Assembly: GCA_037367355.1 (NCBI GenBank)
Contig: CM074700.1
Location: 2,108,001 to 2,172,000, forward strand
DNA from: Neoscytalidium dimidiatum
Lineage: Eukaryota > Ascomycota > Dothideomycetes > Botryosphaeriales > Botryosphaeriaceae
Length of the DNA: 64,000 nt
Direction of reading: 5' to 3'
The notes beneath the pieces are model-generated. The model ran no database searches, was not told the DNA's origin, and saw only the letters and a list, made by a program, of their open reading frames with translations. Both the position numbers and the translations under genes were made by a program. Positions 10,644 to 22,500 of this stretch are shown here, one piece after another (the first letter of the stretch is position 1; each line of letters begins with the position of its first letter).

Positions 10644-12001
10644 TTGCCCTGCCTTGTGTAAAGGTTACGGGCGAGGGAGCTGGTGAGCTCCTCAGATGTG
10701 GAACGAGGCTTTGTCCCTCCGTTCAGGAAAAGTGTTTTTTCGCTATGGGATACAGTCTCTTTCGTCCGAAGTTCTTGGTTTTTTATTTTTTTTTTTGAGC
10801 ATTGGCAGTTCTGATGTCCCCCCGCTCCGGGCAGGTAGACTCGTGGCCTTTGCTATGTGTTTTTGATTTTGAGAGTCGATGGATATCCTCAACTCGCTGT
10901 TAGCGGATCCTCTAGTCGAGGATTCGATGGATCTGGTTCGACCAGATATGCTTGCGAGCGCATGATCACTGCTTATTACCTACGTTGAAAAGAATACAAA
11001 AAAACAAATGGTTTTGACTCTCTCTTGACTGCCTCATGCTCTACGGACTTCTGATGTGATTCTCCAGCGCCATGTGCATGGAAAGGGTCGCTTATGACGA
11101 TACCTTGAACCTACCGTAAAAGGAAGGTTTCATGCAACTACACCTGAAGATTTCGTGAACAGACGTCGCAGTGACTGCCCCACACGACCGTGCGCCATCC
11201 GAGCGGTTTGTCGGCAATCTCCCCGGATCTGCAACGTCTATCACGCACTGCCTAATTTGGAAGGCCGCAGTGATGGGGTCGGTGTTGCGAATTTTCGACC
11301 GCGTTCTTCGGATAAGTAGCCCCCGTTACTTCATGGCTCGCTCAGCTTCCAATATGGCCATTAAATTCAATAGAATTGCTCTCGTGTCCTCGGCAAGCCT
11401 TTGTGGGGAAAGAATATCATGTAGTGGCCGGTGCGAGCCCACGCTGAGCTGCTGTAAAAAGCGGCAACAATATTTCGTGCAACAGCTCAGTGCTTATTTC
11501 GGTAATAATGGGCCGTTCTCGTGCTCCGTAGAAAATCAACGTCTGCCGAGGTTAGCATTTCATAAGCACCTGAACCTACGGTGTATTTTCGTGCAGCAGC
11601 CGGGTGTTGCCGCCGCGGCAGCTTACGTAGGCGTGGGTTGCGCGGTCACGTTGCCGGCGACGCGGACACGTAGACAGGGTCAGCAGCTCGACGGCCCGGG
11701 AACCACCACACTTGGTGGACATCCCGGCCCATCGTCCTCCATGATCGACAGGAACGTCTGGCGCCAAAAGAATCGAACTTTCGTCAAATGCGGGTGCCAA
11801 TGCCGTGCCAATGCGGAGTGAAAGCCATGGCGCGAAATCGAGATTGTCAACGGGGACTTTCTTGCACAATGACGTAGCCCGCCGCCGCCCGCAGCGTGCT
11901 TCCAAGTGTCTGGCCTTCCTGCTCGCGTGCTTGAAACCGCGTGCTTGCTTGATCTCTTTCACCAATTCTCTGCCTCAATCTCCTTCAGTTCCCATTCCCA
12001 G
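10644..12001. other. CPC1 3' region and transporter promoter, no further gene seen
   Basis: Contains a T-rich run near 10785-10796, two adjacent hairpins (listed separately) and the promoter of the transporter at 12.0 kb. Open frames at about 11.2-11.9 kb have no motif and mixed codon use, and I do not call them. Confidence 0.45.
10904..10947 (+). other. Two adjacent hairpins downstream of CPC1
   Basis: The first stem is CGGATCCTC / GAGGATTCG (10904-10912 with 10918-10926, one G-U pair, 5-nt loop). The second is ATCTGG / CCAGAT (10931-10936 with 10942-10947) around TTCGA. They lie about 260 nt after the stop codon, so they may be in the 3' UTR. Function is unknown. Confidence 0.5.
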
Positions 12002-12621
12002 ATGGCTTCGAGCATGCTGACGTCCTTCCTGGGGGCGTTGCAGGCCTCCGTTGCTGTCCTCCTGACCATCTTCTACGGTGCCGTTGCTGGCCACTTCAAC
12101 CTCATCTCCGAAGCCACGGCAAAGGACATTTCGAAGACATGCGTGCGCATGTTCCTTCCGGCTCTGCTAATCCACAATGTCGGTTCGCAGCTCCACCTCG
12201 ACAGCGCTGCGAAGTATATCCCAATCCTGAGTGCGCACAAAAGATCCCCCCCGGCCCGCAGACCTATACCTCCTTTTCTCTGATAGTAGTCAGTATTCGC
12301 TATCACCTACAACGTCATCTCCATGGCATTCGGAATCGTGTGCACGCGCCTGTTCAAGCTTCCGGCATGGGTGACGCCGGCCATTGCTTTCAACAATACG
12401 ACGTCCCTACCGCTCCTGCTCGTGCAATCGCTCAGCACGACGGGCGTGCTCGCGAGGCTCGACCCCTCCGACGATGTCGTTGACCGTGCCAAATCGTACT
12501 TCCTCGTCAACGCCATCGTCAGCAACTCGCTGACCTTTGCGCTGGGCCCGCGGCTGCTGAACGGACAGGAAGAAGACGCGCCGGATGACGACAACAAAGA
12601 CAAGAGGGAAGGGGACGACGA

Positions 12622-12654
<33 letters not shown>

Positions 12655-13433
12655 CAACACCAACGGCACCGTCATCGAAGCAACCGAAGACGTCGAGCAC
12701 GGGCACACCAGGCCGGTCCAGCGCAGCCCAAACTCCTCCCACGACGCCGCCGACGACGACGACCAACACGCCACCGAAGAGACCTCCCTCCTCCTCCTCC
12801 TCCCGGGCCGCGAGCTCGCGCGCAAGACCGACCAAGCCCGCACCGCCTTCTCGAAACTGCCCCGCCGGGCGCGCGCCGCCCTCTCCTTCCTCTACCAGTT
12901 CGCCAACGCGCCCGTCCTCGGCGCCCTGCTCGGCTGCGCCATCGGCCTCACGCCCGCCCTGCACCGCGCCTTCTTCGCGCCGCCCGGCCGCGGCGGCTAC
13001 CTGACCGCCTGGCTGACGTCGTCGCTCAAGAACGTCGGCGACCTGTTCGCCGCGCTGCAGGTCGTCGTCGTCGGCGTCAAGCTGAGCGCGAGCTGCGCGC
13101 CGCGGCGGGCGCGGAAGGAGGAAGGGGAGGACGGGGATCAGGAGGAGGGTCGCCACCGCCGGCGGACGTCCGGCGGCGTGCCGTGGGCGCCGTTCGCGCT
13201 CGTCACCGCCGTCCGCTTCGTCGCCTGGCCGCTCGTCAGCATCCCGCTGGTGCGGGCGCTGGCCGCGCGCGTGCTGGAGCGCGACCCGGTGCTGTGGTTC
13301 GCCATGATGCTGATGCCCGCCGGCCCGCCCGCGCTGAAGCTGACGGCGCTGGCGGACGTGAACGGCAGCCCGGAGGCGGAGAAGATGGCCATCGCCAAGT
13401 TTTTGACGGTGAGTGAGGCCGGGGGACTTCTCT

Positions 13434-13496
<63 letters not shown>

Positions 13497-13648
13497 TTAT
13501 ATTATATGTGCTGCGCTTTCGGGCACCTTTGTGGGGATGGTTTGACTGACTATCGGTGTTGGAACAGCTTTCGTACGTCTTTTCACCGCTCATTTGCTTC
13601 TCGGTCGTGGGCAGCTTGAAGGCTTCGGAGGCCGCCATGGCGAGGTAG
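12002..13648 (+). CDS. PIN-like / auxin efflux carrier family membrane transporter
   Basis: Three exons, join(12002..12230,12294..13408,13568..13648), 474 aa. The N-terminal half has hydrophobic helices ('QASVAVLLTIFYGAVAG', 'TCVRMFLPALLIHNVG') and the family-type 'AIAFNNTTSLPLLL'. A long hydrophilic loop contains a 13-Asp run and other acidic stretches. The C-terminal half resumes with helices ('APVLGALLGCAIG', 'MMLMPAGPPALKLTAL'). The fold belongs to the membrane transport protein family (PF03547-type) of fungi, probably in the ER or plasma membrane; the substrate is unknown. Intron 1 (63 nt) uses the less common donor GTGCGC. Intron 2 is 159 nt because it carries a microsatellite. The ATG at 12002 directly precedes the first helix and is preferred over 11906. 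Confidence 0.87.
12614..12652 (+). repeat. GAC/GAT triplet repeat encoding 13 Asp
   Basis: A nearly pure GAC trinucleotide run (one GAT) inside the cytosolic loop of the transporter, in frame as poly-Asp. It is likely to be length-polymorphic. Confidence 0.9.
13429..13494 (+). repeat. (TTTC)n(TC)n microsatellite in transporter intron 2
   Basis: A pure pyrimidine tract of TTTC units followed by TC units, starting about 20 nt after the 5' splice site of intron 2 of the transporter gene. It accounts for the unusual intron length. Confidence 0.92.
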
Positions 13649-16457
13649 CGTGGTGAGGTAGGTTAGATGGATTGCCCTACAGAGGTTCGTATGGGGAGTT
13701 AGAGCAAGATCCGGAGTTCATCGATGTCATTGGGCATTCACGTCCAGAAGACTACTTTATCTGATTGTAAGCGACAACGGGCGCATAGTTTATTGATGTA
13801 CTACTACCATAAGGCCTTTGTCCTACTGCAGACAGAAGGGTGGAGTTTTTCTTTTTGCTTCCTTGCGAGCAACATTCTGAGCCCTTTGTTGGAGTGGGAG
13901 GTCTTGGATACCGGCACTTGCTGCGTGTATCTACGGCGCATGGACGTGTAACGGATAAAGGGAGGATAAGCAATGGAAAGAGAAGGGGATCAGACGCCAT
14001 GGATGTCTTTCTCTAACTGAACGGAAATATCGGACAATGCCATGCTCTCCCTGTACGGAATGGCCGCTCGCCATCGCCGGCTGACATCCCTATGCGAGCC
14101 TTCGCCTCCCCGTCTCCCGCCTGATGGAGATGCTTTCCACGTCAAATTCTACGAAACTGATGCCTTACGGCATTTGATGCTCCCGGCGTACTGGGTGGGG
14201 AGCTCGAAGTATCCTGCATTTCCGAAACCGGAAAGTTTTGTAGAAAGCTGTCGTCTATTTATTGATTCCTGCACGGTGTACTTTGCTGATTCATGCCGTT
14301 GCGTGGTCCAGTGATATGGAACTGCCAGCAAGGTTTCTTTTCCTTTTCCTCGTCTTTTTAACTTTGGGGCGGCATAGCGCCGGCATATTTGCGCTCTTCC
14401 GTTGACTTTTACTTCCCGCGACGTGTGCATACGCCGAAGCCTACCTGCTGGGGGTGTCGTGGCAAGACGTCCGGCTTCCGGTCCAGCGTCGGCTGGACGC
14501 CTCTCCTCGCTTTGCTGCTACGTGCTCGAGGCTTCACTCTAATCTGAGCGCTTCTAAGGCCGTTATCATCCGGAGCTGAATGAATCCGCGCGCTTGCGGA
14601 AAGGAATCAACGATGCCTTTGGCCCCGCCTCTAGCTAGCCAGCTGGTTGCCCTGAAAATCAGGCCCGCTGGCCATCCTTTCCCACCGGGGGCTTGATCAA
14701 AAGCATTCGAGGGGGCTAGAGAGTTTCAGCCCCCCGCCGAAATTTTCAAGGCATCGACTGCTCATCGCCCCGCAAACCCGTTCGGCAGCTCGCAATTGAT
14801 CCCGAATGCGTATGACTGATCACCATTGGTATGCTTTGCTGCGATTTCCCTGCTGTACTCGAGATTTTTTTTTTTAAAGTTTTGTGAGTGGGTCAGGGCT
14901 CGCATGAGCCTCTTCGTGCCCCCCCTCTTGCTCGGTATTTGCTCTTTTTATTTTTGTTGATCCTCCCTCTCCGAAACCTCAGGCCGCAAGGCCGAAATAA
15001 GAGCCAAAAAAAAAAAAGTGCTGTTTGATCTGCGTTGCTTGGCTTTCTTTACCACGCCTCTTGTTTGGGAAATCGTACGATTTCATGGGGCAACGACTTT
15101 TTTTTTTTTTTTTTTTTTAAGATGATTCATAAAGTCCTCGGCGCCATGGGGTTTCACGGGTACCGGATGGCTCTTAAAAAAAAAGGGCAGATCGAACAAC
15201 ATCCCGGTACGATTCGTGCGGCTCCCTCATCTTCGCCAAGAAGACGAAGCGGTTCCGCTCCGACTATAAGAAGTGGGCGCTGGTCTGCCTCGACGGAAAA
15301 GCTAAGTCAAGAAGCAAGTTGGAAAAAGGTGAGGGGAAAAAAAGCCATTCGTGGACCACCTGCTTCTTGGAGATACATGATTCTCACAGCTTGTGTCGGC
15401 GGACCGAACATCGATCGAGGTCATGGTTGACCGGCCGGTCATATCTCCGCTCGACGATTGAAAAAAAGGTAGGGACATGAGTGTCTGACCCACAGTTTCT
15501 ATTCTACCTTCGCATCTTCCCCACTCGATGAAAGGAGTCTTGTCCGACCGAAGCGAGCCATAACAATCAGAGCTATAGCGTGAATGGAGACCAGATAAGA
15601 AGGTGGGAAGGGGTGGGGAAAAGGAAAATCAACCGCAGCGCGTAGATCCCCCCCTCGTCCTGATCACCACCAGCGAAATTTGACAGGAAGGCTACGAAGG
15701 GGGGGAAAAAAAGATAAGAGGGGAAAATTTCGCCGAATGAAAAGCTTAGGGAAGGGAAAAGGGACGTCCATCCCTGCCGACGATGAGACGGCGCTGAGAA
15801 AAGGTACATGTTACAGAAATGCAAATGATGCAACGCAAGATCCGTGCGAGAGATCTGCAGGCATCCCTCCATCCTCTGTGGCCAAGGGTCTTCCTTGCCC
15901 TCATCATTCATGCCGAGATGCTTTTCAAGACTTCAAGTGTTCGAAGGTGCAAAGCGTTAATCTTTTCTGCTCGTTGTCGTCGTCATCATATAAAATTTTT
16001 ATTATGTAGATAGTTTCGTCGCAACACGTGGTATCTAGGTGAAAAAAAAAATAACCGACAAGACCTAAAGCTCTCGTAGAGAAGAAAAAGGAAGATAGAA
16101 AGGCCGTTAGAAAGGCTGAAGATCAGTGAGGAGCTTATCCAAGTTCCCGAACCCTTCGTCCTGCCACTGATCCCGAACCTTCGAGGCGTAGAGCTACCTA
16201 ACTTTTCTGTTCCTCCCTCGCAAACAGGGGTATATGTAGTGAAGTTACTTCCCTCCCCCCCTGCTTCCCTGTAGGACGTGCACCCACTTCCTCCCCACCA
16301 CAAGTAACATACACACACCTTTCATTCATGAATTAAGATAAAGAGGGGTGAAGAATGTAGAGCCCCAAAGTCCCACCGCCAGAGCGCAGTCCGGTGCAGA
16401 GGGATGGTTGGGGAAATTGGGGGAACGCATGGCATTCCGCGTGGAAGTGGAGCCCGA
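13649..16457. other. 2.8 kb intergenic, no gene seen
   Basis: Low-complexity AT- and GA-rich DNA with several homopolymers (T-run near 14865, A-run near 15006, T-run 15098-15118). None of the short frames shows a domain, codon bias or convincing splice-linked continuation. It serves as convergent 3' flank for the transporter and the Rds1-like gene. Confidence 0.5.
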
Positions 16458-17909
16458 TTACGACATCTCAAGGACGGAAGGTCTAAAATCCGCATTAACA
16501 AAATGTCCTCAAAACCATCATGAAACTTAAACTTACCCAGCGAGGATGGCGTCATCGGTGATGGCCTTGCTGCTAGTCACCATCATGTAGGTCTCGCCGG
16601 TCAGGCCCTGGGGGACCTCGCAGTTGGCGTTGGCGATCTCGGAGAATTGGACGCCACCACTTGAAAGGAAATCAATATTAGCGACTATGATATCATCGTC
16701 TCCTAAGCGTTTCACTCACTTGCTCATGAAAGCGCAGAACTTGGCGCCGGCGGGCTGAGCCTGATCGGCGAGCACGAGGCTCTGGCCGGCCATGGCGGAG
16801 GTGGCACTGCCGAGCGAGATGGCAGGGAAGGCCTGGACGTTGAGGTTGGAGCCATCGGGGCAGCTCTTGATGAAGGACGAGGCCAGCGTGAAGACGGCGC
16901 GCGGGCCCAGGGCCGTGTCGAAGGCGGACGGGACGGGCTCTGCACCCGCAGCCTTGCGGATGAAGGTCTGGTGGCGGCCCTCAACCGTGACGATGGAGGC
17001 GGCGGCGCTAAGCGTCGACGCGTTGGTGATCAGGGGAGCGGCTCCGAGATAGCTATGTGTTGCTGTCAGTAACTGGTCTGCCGAAGCGTTTGCGTCTGAG
17101 TCGGAGCTTACGCAGAAACACCGACGGCTTCGAGAATGCGGGCGGTCTTGACCATACCCGCGGCATCAGTAAAGCCGAAGTTGTATTCGCAGGGGGCAAC
17201 GGGCTGAGTGCCCTGACTGGCAATGGTCGAGAGCAGGGTCGAGACGTGGGTCGCCTCGGTGGCACCGACCTGCTGGAGAGCAGTAACATCGGCATCGCTC
17301 AGTCCGAGGGCCTTGAAGTCAGCAGCAGGGAACTTGGCGAAGCCCTGCTTGTAGAACTCGGACTCGAGGTGCTCAGCGGTCAAAGCGCTGCCACAATTGT
17401 CAGTGAATAAATCTTCGCTGCGGAATTTGCGTTTCTTACAACTGAAGGATATCAATATCAGTGAGAGCCGGGGCAGCAGCAGCCGCAGGGGACGCGGCCG
17501 CGGGAGCAGCCTCAGCAGCTGGGGTCTCAGCAGCAGCGGCGGCGGCTGCGGCGGGAGTCTCTGCGGCGGCCGCAGGCGTCTCCGCAGCAGCCGCCGCAGG
17601 GGTTTCAGCGAAAGCGGCGGGAGTCTCTGCAGCCACGGCCGCGGGAGTCTCTGCAGCAGCGGCTGCGGCGGCCTCAGCAGCGGCAGCAGGTGCTTCTGCT
17701 GGTGCAGCGGCCTCCGTAGGTGCGGGCGCAGGCGCAGGCGCTTCAGCAGCATTTACGGCGGGCTGAGAACTACCCGTAAGACCACCGGCCGGCAGGTAGA
17801 CATCGTTGCGGGGGAAGACGAATCCAGATCGGGCAACAAGCGGTGCGGCGTTGGACACGACGGGACCGAGGACAAAGATGGCCCTGAGGATCTTCCTTAC
17901 GCTGGGCAT
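16458..17909 (-). CDS. Secreted Rds1-like (ferritin-fold) protein with AETPAA repeats
   Basis: Five exons, complement(join(16458..16482,16537..16659,16720..17052,17112..17387,17440..17909)), 408 aa; the introns are 52-60 nt with good branch sites. Residues 1-22 form a signal peptide ('ILRAIFVLGPVVSNAAP'). A linker (about 45-155) is almost pure Ala/Pro/Glu/Thr with six AETPAA copies. The ferritin-like domain follows: 'ILQFALTAEHLESEFYKQGF' (Glu/His helix, formed across intron 1), then 'VEGRHQTFIRKAAG' with a second Glu..Arg-His helix, and a C-terminal 'AGPSVLEMS' tail encoded by a 25-nt last exon. S. pombe rds1 responds to stress and nutrient limitation; the molecular function of the family is unclear. 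The domain call rests on the two helix motifs. Confidence 0.85.
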
Positions 17910-19519
17910 GGTGATTGACGTTAGGTATTAGGTCCGTGCGATCGAAGAGTGGTCCCGCAAAAGAGTCGCTATCAAAGCGCAGTGTCGTTCTCGTCAAAGG
18001 GGTGGTGGAAAAGGAACGGTAGTCCGACCAGGGACGTCGACGTCGTCAGAAGGGAAAAGAATGGAAGATGCCCGTGGGCTGCGTAAGGACTGTCGGCCAC
18101 CTGAGCCACAAGAGGTTGTATTAAACTGCGCAGCAGGGACGGAGCCTCAAAAAAAAAGAGAGGTGTGCAGACTCCGGGTCGAAGCGAATATAAGAAGCGG
18201 GCGATAATATTAAAGGGACCGTTGTACCTGGCCCGCCGAGCGAAGAGGTCTTGGACGGCAAGGCTCTTGGAAGGGCAACTTGAGACCTTATACCGGCCTG
18301 GGGCGCGGCCTGAGACGAGCCACATGCGCCCAACTCAGCAATTTCTGTGCCAAGGCCGGCGCGGTGATAGGCGGATGCAGTGGCATCCGCGCGAAGGCAT
18401 CCAATCCCATGCCGGGCCCCGGAAGCGACAAGCTTTCTCCATCCGACCGCGGGCGCCAGTCTTAGCCGCATAGCTCTGGGTACGGGGTGATGGGCGGGTC
18501 CGCGACGGGATGGGCGCTGCTGGCCGTGGTGTTGAGCGTGTCACGACCGGGGATCTGCGACGCGCAGGCGATTCGCTGAAACCCGTACAGCTCCATCGCC
18601 CGTGTCCCCTTAGGCGAAGTGCGGTCGGAACTTGGGCGAGCCGCCTGCCTGAAGCATTGAGACGGCCCAAGATCTGTCAGCGCAATCTTGCAATCTGCAT
18701 ACGTCGTTTGGCCTTCATGGAAAGCCACCATCCGAGACGCGCCCAAACGGGAAACGCACACGTGACTGGCGCCGTGCTGCCGTCCCATCCGCGCTGCGAT
18801 GGACTCGACGCCCGGGGCCAAGCCGCCCGCAAAGAGCCAAGCGCCGGTTCCGGGAGCTTAGCAATTCGCTGGGTTTTACGGCTCGTCTTGCGCGGCTGTC
18901 GAACGCGGCCGTCCGACTGGCTGTCCGCCCGCGTGCCGTTGAACACACCAGATCGAGATTAGATGTGCTCCGTCTCCGACGTGCCAGCCTCGAGGCTCAT
19001 GGACCTCCTTGTGGCCCAGAGCCGCCGGCAGATCGATGTCAATCCTCCTCCACAGCTTGTCAACGTGTGACGCGAGAACCTCTAGCCATTATCGGTGCTC
19101 AACTACTTATTTGTGCCTAAAACTCAACTCATTAACAACATACGTCCCAATGCAAACTCCTTTCCTCGCTATCCTCTACTGCTCCTGCAAGAATTACTCT
19201 TTTGCCCCCTTTTCCGCAATCTGGCCTCCATTTCGCCAAGTGCGCCGCTCCCGCGCACTCGAGACTACTCGCACGCAACTCGCCAATGTGAATAAACCAC
19301 CACAGCCCGCGCTCCCCTCCACCTCCTCTCCCTAACGAATGGACGATTCGTCTGCACAGGCTATGTACAGCACGGAAGAATGTGTACAAACCAAAGCGAA
19401 GACAATCTGAGCGCCCGGGTCTCTGTCGTCCCGCAAGCTAACCAGTTTCGACCTGGCTGAAAAAACGTCGTCGTCGATCATGACGCCGGTGTTATGCCGG
19501 CTACTGCCCGTCATGCCAT
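17910..19519. other. Intergenic, no gene seen
   Basis: 1.6 kb between the Rds1-like promoter and the 3' end of SSD1. It is GC-rich in the middle (18.3-18.95 kb) with overlapping frames on both strands that look like composition effects. The Rds1-like promoter should be at the left end. Confidence 0.45.
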
Positions 19520-22500
19520 TCAAAGAGCGTATGGGTTGAGCGACCGGATGGTCAGGCATCTAGGCAAGTTGTTAGCACCGTTTCGAATCGCTGAACTGGA
19601 CAGAGTCTACTTACGGAGGGCTCTTGGTGAGATCAGTCTTCAAGATGACGGGCACGCGAGTCATCTCCTTGACGTCCTGGATGTAGTCGCCGTTCTCTTC
19701 CCGGAGCGTAAACAGCTTCAGGTACTTCTCCTTGTTGCTCAACTTGGCCTCGATGCCGTCGCTGGCACTCTGCGAGATCTTGGGGTCCGACTTGGTGCGG
19801 TGAGGAGCGTGTTCCGACGCCATCAGCCCCGTCCTCGTAGGCGAAGGAGGCATGCTCTGCGTCGGCCGGTCAGCACCCGTCTGGTTGAGCGAGACGCCGG
19901 ATGTCATGTCGGCCAGATCCGAGACCGCGTCATCGTCGTCGTCAAAGAGCGCGTCAACGTCGTCAGCAGACATCGTGTTGGTGTCCATGTTGCGACGCTG
20001 GGCCTCTTCCTTCTCCTTAGCAGCCTGCTTGGCCGCCTCGGCCTCACGAGCCGCAGCAATGGCATTGGTCCCGCGCAGGGAGCCCGCCTTAGGACGCTCA
20101 TCCTCCGGGATGTATGTCGACGAGGGGACACCCTTCTCCCAGTAAAGCTCAAGGATGCGCTTGTTCTTGTCGAATTCAGCCTTCTTCAAAGGCAGCTGGT
20201 CGCAATGCACACGCTTCTCGAACCCAAATTCAGGAATGAGGACGTCGAAAGCGGACTCGTAGACGCAAAGCACGATGCCCTCCGAGATGAGGTCGCCACC
20301 AATCTCCTGGCGCTTCTTGTCCATCTTACGGCAGGACTCAATGTGAACACTCTGTTCCTGAGCATTGTGCGCCGAGTCCTTCTTGGTGTTGCACATTTCC
20401 GTGGTCTTGTGAAGTGACTCAATATCCTCGGTAAACTCAATCGCGCCGTTGGAGAGCGCAGCCTCGACCTGGCGGTGCACGATGATGTCTGCATAGCGGC
20501 GGGATGGGTTGGTGAAGTGAGTGTACAGAGGCAGGTTGAGAGCATAGTGGGACCACTGGTCTTCAGCCTGCTTGCCAGCGACGAAGTACTTGGCGCGCTG
20601 CATGGTCTTGACGAGCAGAGTCTCCATGCCCTGGCGAATGGTCGGGTCTTCAACCTGGAAGAGGCTGCTCTGCAGAGTGCCACTGCTGGTCGGATCGATC
20701 TCGTAGCCAATCGCGGTCATTCTGTCGACAAAAGTCTGCAGACGGCGCGGGTTGGGGCCAGCATGGCGGCGCAAGAGAGCCTTCTCGCCAAGCTTAGAGT
20801 GAATGAGCTGGGCCACTGCAGCGTTAGCCTTGTGGCTGAGCTCCTCAATGAGCTCATGCGAAGGAGTGCTGTGGAAGATGTTCTCCTCAACCGGAACATT
20901 CTCATCGTCGAGCTGGTAAAGCAGGCGAAGCGATGGGATGTTCGTGGAGCGGTTGCCAAAACGAGCCTCACGGAACTTCTGGGTGATGGCGTGCAATTTC
21001 TGGATATCCTGCTCCTTGTCTGCGAGCTCGGGCGAGCCACGACCGTTGATGATAGCATCAACCTGCTCGTACGAAAGCTTGCCGGAGCTCTTTATGACGC
21101 CCTTGCCAATGTAGGTGTCATCCTCAAACACCTTGCCAGTGTTCGGGTCGATCTTGAAGACAACACTGACGGTGTAACGCTCCTCGCCGGGGCTCAAGCA
21201 GAGGATATCGGACGAGAGCTTGGGAGGCAGCATGTTGACGGCACGGTTCATGAGGTAAACAGCAGTTCCACGCTTCTTAGCCTCCCGATCAACAAGGGAG
21301 TTAGCCTTGACGAAGTGAGCGACATCAGCAACGTGAATACCAATCTCAAGGTTGCCGTCCTCGAGAGTCTTGAAGTGGATGGCATCGTCCAGCTCCTTGC
21401 TGCCGTTGGGGTCGATGGTGAAGGTCTGCTCGTCGCGGAAGTCGCGACGACTCTCAAGAGCGGCTTCGCCATCGTTGGCAACAGACCAGTCCTCGAAGCC
21501 GACGTTGCGAAGAACAGCGTCGGAGAAGTCATCGGGACCAAAGTTGTTATCGCGAAGAAGGGCATCAGTCTCGACCTTCAGGTCTCCCATCTCTCCAAGC
21601 TGTTCAACGAGGGTACCAAAGGGGTGAAGGGAAGTGATAGGCCAGCGCTTGATGCAGGCGACGAAGATACGGTTGGCATAATCCTGGTGCCTCTCGACGA
21701 AGTCGCGAGGAGCCTGCTCGGTGGGAATAGCGATCAAGGGAACGCGCTTGTCGGTGGGCTTGAACCAGACGATCTTCGGCTTGTCCTGCTGACGCTCGGG
21801 CTGTTGACGGCTGTTGCCACCCTCACGAGCCGCGCGTTCGGCCTCTTGCTTCTCCTTCGTCGCCTGGCTGCTGGGGCGAAGAAGACCAAGAGTGCCAGAG
21901 AACATCTGGCCTGCGACACGCTCGATGACAGCAACAATGTGGCCAGCATAGAGGGGCTTCTGTTCATCATTGATCTCCTCCTCCTCCATGAGGAGCAAGC
22001 TCTGTCCCTCAACTTCAACATCGTCGTTCTTCTTCTGAGTGGGGCGTTGCCTCAAACTGCCGCGTCTCCGGATGCCGCCTTCAGCACCACCGGTCTCAGG
22101 CTGAGTCGTCGCATCGTTGACGGCAATGCTGCTGCTCCGGTCGGTGTTATCCTTGCGCTTCTTCTTCTCTTCCTTCTCGCGCTTCTGGCTCCAGACTTCA
22201 TCAACGTCCAGGAGTTCGACGGCAACGTAGTCGCCTTCAAGAGCACGATTTCTATCCTTGCTTCCGCAGATGAAAATATCGGCATCAAGATCCTGAGTCG
22301 TAACATAGGCATCGCTGCGGTTCTTCTTGTTGACGCGGAGAATACCGGCAACAAGCTGACCATCGCTGAGGAGAGCGGGAAGGGTTGCCTGGGGAAGGTA
22401 AGGAGTGAAAAGCGTCTTACGCTGCTGCTGATTCTGTTGCTGCTGCATGGACATCTGAGGGGCGTGCTGGCTTCCCTGCAGGCCGCCCATGCCCTGGCCG

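Noticed and set aside
11171..11821. 216-codon frame upstream of the transporter
   Set aside because: No domain, irregular codon use, and it ends close to the transporter promoter; no splice partner found.
12407..13156. 249-codon minus-strand frame opposite the transporter
   Set aside because: Shadow of a GC-rich coding region; Arg/Glu/Val repeats mirror the Asp run and show no domain.
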